NCBI GenBank assembly: GCA_963556495.2
Contig: OY747702.1
Coordinates: forward strand, 17,935,403 to 17,999,402
DNA: 64,000 bases
Direction of reading: 5' to 3'
DNA from: Valencia hispanica
Taxonomy: Eukaryota; Chordata; Actinopteri; Cyprinodontiformes; Valenciidae
The position numbers and the translations under genes are program-made. Positions 58,724-64,000 of the stretch are shown piece after piece. Position 1 is the first letter of the stretch, and the number at the start of each line of letters is the position of its first letter. The notes under the pieces are model-generated. The model did not search any database. It saw only the letters and a program-made list of their open reading frames with translations, and had not been told where the DNA came from.

Positions 58724-59039
58724 GTGGGCGTGGTCTGCAACCACTAATTTGCATTAAAGTGACGGAAACCTCTAAACACCTCATTCTGAAAGGGACTGAA
58801 ATTGTCAAGAATGGAGCTGGTGAGATCGCTTCAAGTGAGAATGATTTATGTGCAAAGAACTTCATTAAAATGTTTTGTACAGACCATAGACCTATTATAA
58901 CTTGTTTTTTAAAAAGGCATAATATGTCCCCTTTACTTTCACTGTGTTTTAGAAAGTTGAGAGCTATTTAGGGCTTAATATCATCAAGACAATATATCAG
59001 CGATGTAGCACAAAATACATTTTACAATACATCATTACA

Positions 59040-59580
59040 TCCCACCCCAACGTCTCTAAAACAACACCAAATCTAGCAGAACATAGTGGTGGCAGCATCA
59101 TGCTGTGGGCTTGTTCTACCAGTTGGAACTGCAGCTTTTTTAGCTGAATTAAATGATGACGATGACCCCGCACTGTGGTCTACATCCACATTAACACAAC
59201 TCTGATTGCCTTTACAAAACAGTCAAAGCCCTGGAACTTTGTGTGAAGTCACCACCATCAGTAGATTAGAAGAACTTTGCAAGGCAGAGATGAAACATGC
59301 TTCCAAATCAATATGTGCAATGCTGAGAAATACACACCAAAGAAAACTGAATGCTGATAATATCACTGCAAGGGTGCTAAACTTATGCAGCCAAGTTGTT
59401 GCAGCGTTGTCATTATTATTTTCGCTCTTCCTCCGTTTATTTTTCTGCTAAATAGTACAGTTACAATAAAGGTGATACAATTTTTCAAATTATTGATATT
59501 GATCTCATTTTTTGGATCATAGAAACCTGCTATGTTATCAGAGGTATGCACACTCTGGAGAGCCACTGTATGTACAAACT
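59040..59580 (+). repeat. Decayed Tc1 copy
   Basis: The phrase agtggtggcagcatcatgctgtgggc is the Tc1 GGGSIMLW region; the right end cactctggagagccactgta is TIR-like. Confidence 0.45.
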
Positions 59581-60042
59581 GTCAAATAGCATAGTCATGA
59601 TTAACCTTAGCTGAAGTAGTGGAGACACAACTTATTTCCTTGAGATTATTCAGTGCAAGTCTTCGCTGTAGTAACTAATGTCTCCATAGCTGTGGTCTTA
59701 TTAAGCACAGGTTGACTATTTTTTTTCATTACTGCTTCAGTTTGTGTTGACTATGAACGGTTATGATTAGACATTTAGAAAGCGTGATGGAGTATGATGT
59801 AAAGGTTTTATGAAAATGTGTGTGGTTTTGTTTTATCATACTATCCTCTTATCCTTTTGTGCTATTTTGATACAGTAGTAAATGCGACCCTGATGAAAAC
59901 ATTCTCTTTGTTATCAATCTTTTATCACACCTGAACTCACTTCATAACAGCTTTAAATGGTTTCTTCAAGATGATGGGGAGTGTTCTTGATTTTTCCCCG
60001 TAGTCTTTTTAAGGCCTTCTGTTGTGGTGAGGGAGGTCTAGC

Positions 60043-60077
<35 letters not shown>

Positions 60078-60550
60078 ATGTGCAACTTCTTACCTGCACT
60101 GTCAGTGTTTTCTTTTAAATGTTGACGAAATACAAAATTAAATGAGGAGTGAGACACGCCAGTGCTGTGCGATGTTGGTTATTTATTGATCAGTCTGAAC
60201 AGCGCGTTTAGTGCTCTGAATAACTGTGGGACAACCTGAACGAGGTCACAGCAGAGAGTTTACACTCTGGATCACTTCTACTAAGGTAGGGAGACCTGTC
60301 ACCAGCTGCACAAAGATAACAACTGCTCCTCTATATTTAAGAGACCCAATTCATAAATATTCACCAAAAATCACCTTCAAAAATTCAGTTTATTTCACGG
60401 AATAGTTCAGCACTTCTACCAATAGTGATTTTTCAGAATCAAGCAAGCTGCATAAATGAATGTGAACGTTAACAATGACCTTTGGCAGTAACTACTGTAT
60501 CTGATACAGTTTTTCCTTCTTTCCACCATATTGCTTTTATAACCAATAAT
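59581..60550. other. Intergenic DNA with a (GAT)n repeat
   Basis: Eleven GAT units at 60044-60076. Otherwise nothing recognised. Confidence 0.5.
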
Positions 60551-60558
60551 AATAACAG

Positions 60559-62690
60559 TGCCTCGCAAAAGTCATCACACCCCTTGAACTTTTCCTCATT
60601 CTGTCACTTTGCAACCACATTGGTCGGTGTATTTTAATAAGATGTATTTCGTGCTGCAGGTTTAAAGTTGGACCCAATAGCAGGCAGAAGGAGAAATGAA
60701 GGCATTAACTTACAAAGTGGCACAAAGGGAACTGGCTAGATCGAGTGACAAGAGGCAATGGAGAATCCAACAGGGAACAAGAGAAAGACAGAGCCCCAAG
60801 TACTGGGAAATGAACACCAATGGAGCTTGACAAAAGAGAAAGCCTGAAACTAACATGTACAAACCCAGGTGCAGAAAGGAAACACTAACCTGAGGAAAAG
60901 AAATCCAAATGCACAAAACTTCGAAACTGTTAAGTTTTAATGAACTTTGCACATTCCTTTTTATCAAGGAAGAAGTGAGTTGGCTGAATTTCTCTCAAGA
61001 TGGGTTTATTTGAAGCATCATGGCAGATACATACATGTTCACACACGGACCGGCATGTGTTGACCGGCAATACTCGGTTTTATACATTACAATGACGTCT
61101 CAACAAGATTACAACGGACAGGTACAATGGACGGGTACATCCATCCATTTTCTGTACCCGTCCATCCTATGCAGGGTTGTAGCTGGTGCCTATCTCCATG
61201 GAGGTGAGAGGCGGGGTACAGCCTGCACCAGGTCACCAGTCCATTGCAGGGCAACACAGAGACACACCATGCACTCACACACTCATACCTAAGCGCAGTT
61301 TTAGAGAGTACCCACCATGCACAGGGAGAACATGCAAACTCCATGCAGAAAGACTCCAGGCTGAACCCGGGCCTTCTTGCTGCAAGTCAACAGTGCTGCC
61401 AACTGCTCCACTGTGTAGCCCAGGTTGGTACATGGCATGACAATGACAATCTTGTCCTACATAGATACATCACTAATGCATGTGTGTCCCAAAAAGATAC
61501 TCCGTTGACGCACCTAATTGTCAATTAAGTTTACCCAGAAACGTTTCTGAATCAATATGGACAGACAGAACCATACTCTCGGTGTTTATACCTGTGTGTG
61601 AGAGTAAGAACAGAAAAGACGGCCAGATTGCTTTATCTGTCGGTCAGATATGACCCAGCTTGCTCTATCTATCTAACCCACTGGGTCACAGCTGATTTCT
61701 CATATATTTCTGTCCTCTTAAACTGGCACTCAGAAAAGGATTCATATCCCCCCACACAGGTGTCCGGGCCCCTCTCTAAATGACAGTTTTTCTTCCTCAA
61801 AAAACCAAACACAAAGAATTACCTAATATTAAAAAACATGCATAAATAAAGCAAGGAATAGATCAAGGCTGTGACTGGGCCACACGATTATGCTTTGATC
61901 TAAAACTGTTCTGTCTCTATTCAGGGTCGAGTCTTTTGTAGCCTCTTACCCCTTATTTAGTTCCATCCGTTTTTTTTCATCAGCTGTGACCAGATTCCCT
62001 GTCCCTGCAGAATAGCAGCATCCACAAGGCATGATGCTGCCACCACTATGTTTCACTGTGGGATATGTGTATTTAGGGTGAATTTCAATGTTGTTCTCAT
62101 CTGACCAGAGCACCTACTTCCACATGTTGACATGTGTCTCATGCATGTGACCCTAATTGGCTCACAGTAAACTACAAAATGGGACTTCTTGTGACTTTCT
62201 TTCGTTACAGACAGATTTCTGGAGTGCAGAATTATCCTGTTGATTGATTCTTCCACCTCAGCAGTGCATCTTTGCAGCTCTTCTATAGTAGTAACGTCTT
62301 TATTGATTTGCAGTTGAGCAATGGAGCCTCTATGTTTGGTTGATGAAACTGCTTCAAAAACTGAACCTGCCTTAAACGTCTTCACAATTGGAGATTTATG
62401 TTCTCTAAAAATATATCTGAACTCTATTTACTGTCAGATGGGTCATGAAGCCATTTTGCTGCCTTTATTTAGGAGTGTCAGAGTAAAGGGGTGTAGTACA
62501 AATACATCCTGCACTTTTCCAATTTTTATTTGGAAAAAGATTTTTTAAACCATTTAACATTTTCCTCTACCTTGTGTTGGTCTATCACATAAAATCCCAA
62601 TAACATGCACTACAAGTCTGACTGTATAATGTGACAAGAAAAGAGGTGAAAAGGTTTGAAAGCTATAAACAAGACACTGTGTAGAATCTA
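60559..62690 (-). repeat. Decayed Tc1 copy with two later insertions
   Basis: Left end cagtgcctcgcaaaagtcat and ccccttgaacttttcctcat; right end tcacataaaatcccaataac and aggtgaaaaggtttgaaagc. Between are the minus-strand motifs caaggcatgatgctgccacc and tctcatctgaccagagcacc. It is split by non-coding repeats at about 60640-60960 and 61137-61425. Confidence 0.6.
61137..61425 (-). mobile_element. SINE with tRNA-like head and (ATGG)n tail
   Basis: On the minus strand: gtggagcagttggcagcact and cccgggttcagc (box A- and B-like), cctggagtctttctgcatgg, agtttgcatgttctccctgt, ctgtgttgccctgcaatgga, ctggtgacctggtgcaggct, ataggcaccagctacaaccc and a ggatggatgt tail. Copies of the same family lie at 14095-14340 and 15245-15362. 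Confidence 0.75.
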
Positions 62691-63111
62691 GAAATAAACC
62701 AGCTTAGACCGAATCCTAGATGGGATTGGCAATAGCTTCAGAGATATATCCCATAAACAGCACCAGGACATCACACATCTGTCTCTATTCATATTGCTTT
62801 GTTTTGTGTGTTGAAAAAAATGTGAACACATCCTTTAGCAGAACACTAGTTCACCCTTGGCTCCAGCAGAGGGCTTCAGACTACACATGATTGCTCTTCT
62901 GGCCTAAAAAGAGGGAGGAACAAGTAGAGCTCTGAAGTTATTTTCTCTTCCAGTTCCAGTCTCTGAAGAGGATGGAGCTGGGATTCTAAACAGGACGGAT
63001 GTGGCCATTGCTGGTCCAGCGAAGCTCAGAGCCTGATCATTTTTTCTCTCAAACCCCTTCACCAAACCTTCTCAGTCTGCGTGGTTGAGCAGGGCTTGCA
63101 GCTCTCTGACT
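62691..63111 (+). other. 5' flank and probable 5'UTR of pdgfrl
   Basis: Contains gatgattgctcttctggcct-like sequence and an AG-rich stretch before the ATG. No TATA box stands out. Confidence 0.4.
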
Positions 63112-63166
63112 ATGAAGCTCTGGGCTGTTCTTTGTCTGGTACTGCTCTGTTTGCAGCTCCAAAATG
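63112..63166 (+). CDS. pdgfrl: pdgfrl coding exon 1 (signal peptide)
   Basis: 18 codons plus one base, ATG at 63112. Hydrophobic core LVLLCLQL. Donor gtgagt at 63167. Confidence 0.78.
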
Positions 63167-64000
63167 GTGAGTGAAGTCCACCTTTCCACATCTGTTGAGT
63201 AGATTTGTGGATAAATCAACCATGTAACATCCTCATCAATTTAGGAAAAAAAAGAGAAACTGCTTGAATGGCGGCCGGAGAAACCCCTTGGTGCATGTCT
63301 GATGTGTTTAAAAGGGAGTTTTTATTCAACAATTGCAAATACAAGCAGTATTATAATGCAGAATTATTTAATCTCCGTTCAGAGATATGCATTTGATGAT
63401 TTGTTGTTGTTTTTTTCTGCATTGATTTATGCGAAATGTAACAGTGTTCCCAATAGTTAACAGGGGAAACATTTTCCAAAGTGTTTCTGCAGACCTGCTT
63501 TCTGAATGTGAAGGAATGCAACAGACGTTTCTAATTATCGACCTCTTTCTGCTGACTTTTCAAATGTGTGCTGCACTGTAAGGTGGAACGAATGGCGAAA
63601 GTAGCCTACAGAATATTTTACATTGTGTTCCTGTTGAGAGGAAATCCAAATGGAAGAGACTGAACTGTGCATATTTGGAGGCGGTAACAAGGATTTCCAG
63701 CATTCATGTTGTCACAGCTGGGCGACTAGCATTCCCCATGACACATATGTTTCCATGTGTCATATGCTTTGTGCCTCTAATGTTGTGTTTTATGCTTTTG
63801 TTGTTGGTTGATTGCTGTTTTTATTTTACCCCCTAAGCACCCAAAGCACCTTGAATTGCCTTGTTGTTGAAAATGTGCTATAAAGTTGCCTTGCCTTGCC
63901 CTGCCTCTCTCCCTCTCTGTCCCCTGTCTGTGCATGCAGGATCCTGCCAAGCGATCAAGAGAAAAAAAGAGGCAGCGGAAAGCAACACCCATTCAGGTGG
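63112..64000 (+). CDS. pdgfrl: pdgfrl, PDGF receptor-like secreted protein (5' part of gene)
   Basis: Two coding exons are seen: 63112-63166 and 63940-64000 (runs off the window). Exon 1 encodes a signal peptide, MKLWAVLCLVLLCLQLQN, with a K-W start, a leucine-rich core and then donor gtgagt. Exon 2 follows tgcatgcag and restores a glycine codon (G+GA); it reads SCQAIKRKKEAAESNTHSGG, a basic stretch like the one after the signal peptide in human PDGFRL. The immunoglobulin domains would be to the right. The protein is secreted and has two Ig-like domains in mammals. Similarity is short, so the call rests mostly on position: PDGFRL follows SLC7A2 in human 8p22. Confidence 0.78.
63800..63905 (+). 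repeat. LINE 3' tail with (TTGCC)n
   Basis: aatgtgctataaagttgcct followed by tgccttgccctgcc is the 3' end found, reversed, at 36296-36320. It sits in pdgfrl intron 1 just before exon 2. Confidence 0.6.
63940..64000 (+). CDS. pdgfrl: pdgfrl coding exon 2 (partial)
   Basis: Begins after acceptor gtgcatgcag. In frame with exon 1 and open to the window edge; basic and hydrophilic. Confidence 0.72.

Larger units (their letters stand above)
57674..58935. mobile_element. MITE with TAAAGGGGACATATTATGC ends (about 1.26 kb with insert)
   Basis: Left end 57674-57692 and right end 58917-58935 are a perfect 19-bp inverted repeat. No coding capacity. It contains a 29-bp palindrome and a nested second MITE. 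Confidence 0.82.

Overview
The window reads as nuclear DNA of a ray-finned (teleost) fish. It carries spliced vertebrate genes with GT-AG introns, one intron of only 78 bp, and dense teleost-type repeats (Tc1/mariner, hAT, L2-like LINEs, tRNA-headed SINEs, a Ty3/Gypsy chromovirus-type element). No bacterial, phage or organellar features were seen. The species cannot be named from the sequence alone.

Host genes. Three genes occur in the order mtmr7 (minus, 1-1530, first four coding exons, running off the left edge), slc7a2 (plus, complete coding region 18308-54135) and pdgfrl (plus, first two coding exons from 63112, running off the right edge). The same neighbours lie together at human 8p22, so this is a conserved synteny block. 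slc7a2 encodes the CAT-2 cationic amino acid transporter. It has two tandem alternative copies of one exon (CAT-2B-type 28431-28570, CAT-2A-type 28832-28968). These can only be used one at a time: including both or skipping both puts a stop codon in frame. Its last intron has a GC donor. Predicted proteins are 655 aa (2B form) and 654 aa (2A form).

Mobile DNA fills most of the rest. 1-18 kb: a young Tc1 nested in an older relative (2.1-4.5 kb), a nearly intact Tc1 with one nonsense codon (5.4-7.0 kb), a decayed LINE (10.5-11.8 kb), and a SINE with a 14-bp target duplication inside a Tc1 relic (14.6 kb). 18-34 kb (slc7a2 introns): an internally deleted Tc1 with perfect ends (20.7 kb), an L1-like LINE tail, a hAT relic with a BED-finger remnant (29.8 kb) and a hAT MITE with a perfect 8-bp target duplication (31.2 kb). 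35.3-36.8 kb: a 21-bp minisatellite split by a LINE fragment. 37-46 kb: an L2-like LINE split by a very young 4.9-kb Ty3/Gypsy element. 46-49 kb: a long-TIR element hosting a hAT element. 55-63 kb: a broken Tc1, nested MITEs with a perfect palindrome, and another Tc1 relic with SINE insertions.

The richest single object is the Gypsy element at 39804-44677. Its two 319-bp LTRs are identical by eye and it is flanked by a GCCAG target duplication. It has a TATA-like box and an 11-nt sequence about 31 bp downstream that is exactly complementary to the 11 nt just after the LTR, which is the arrangement of a self-primed (Tf1/sushi-type) element. Gag and pol overlap in the -1 frame with a G_GGA_AAC slippery site, a 5-nt spacer and a 13-bp hairpin. 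It has protease, RT, RNase H, integrase and chromodomain. One amber codon interrupts pol just after the integrase catalytic core.
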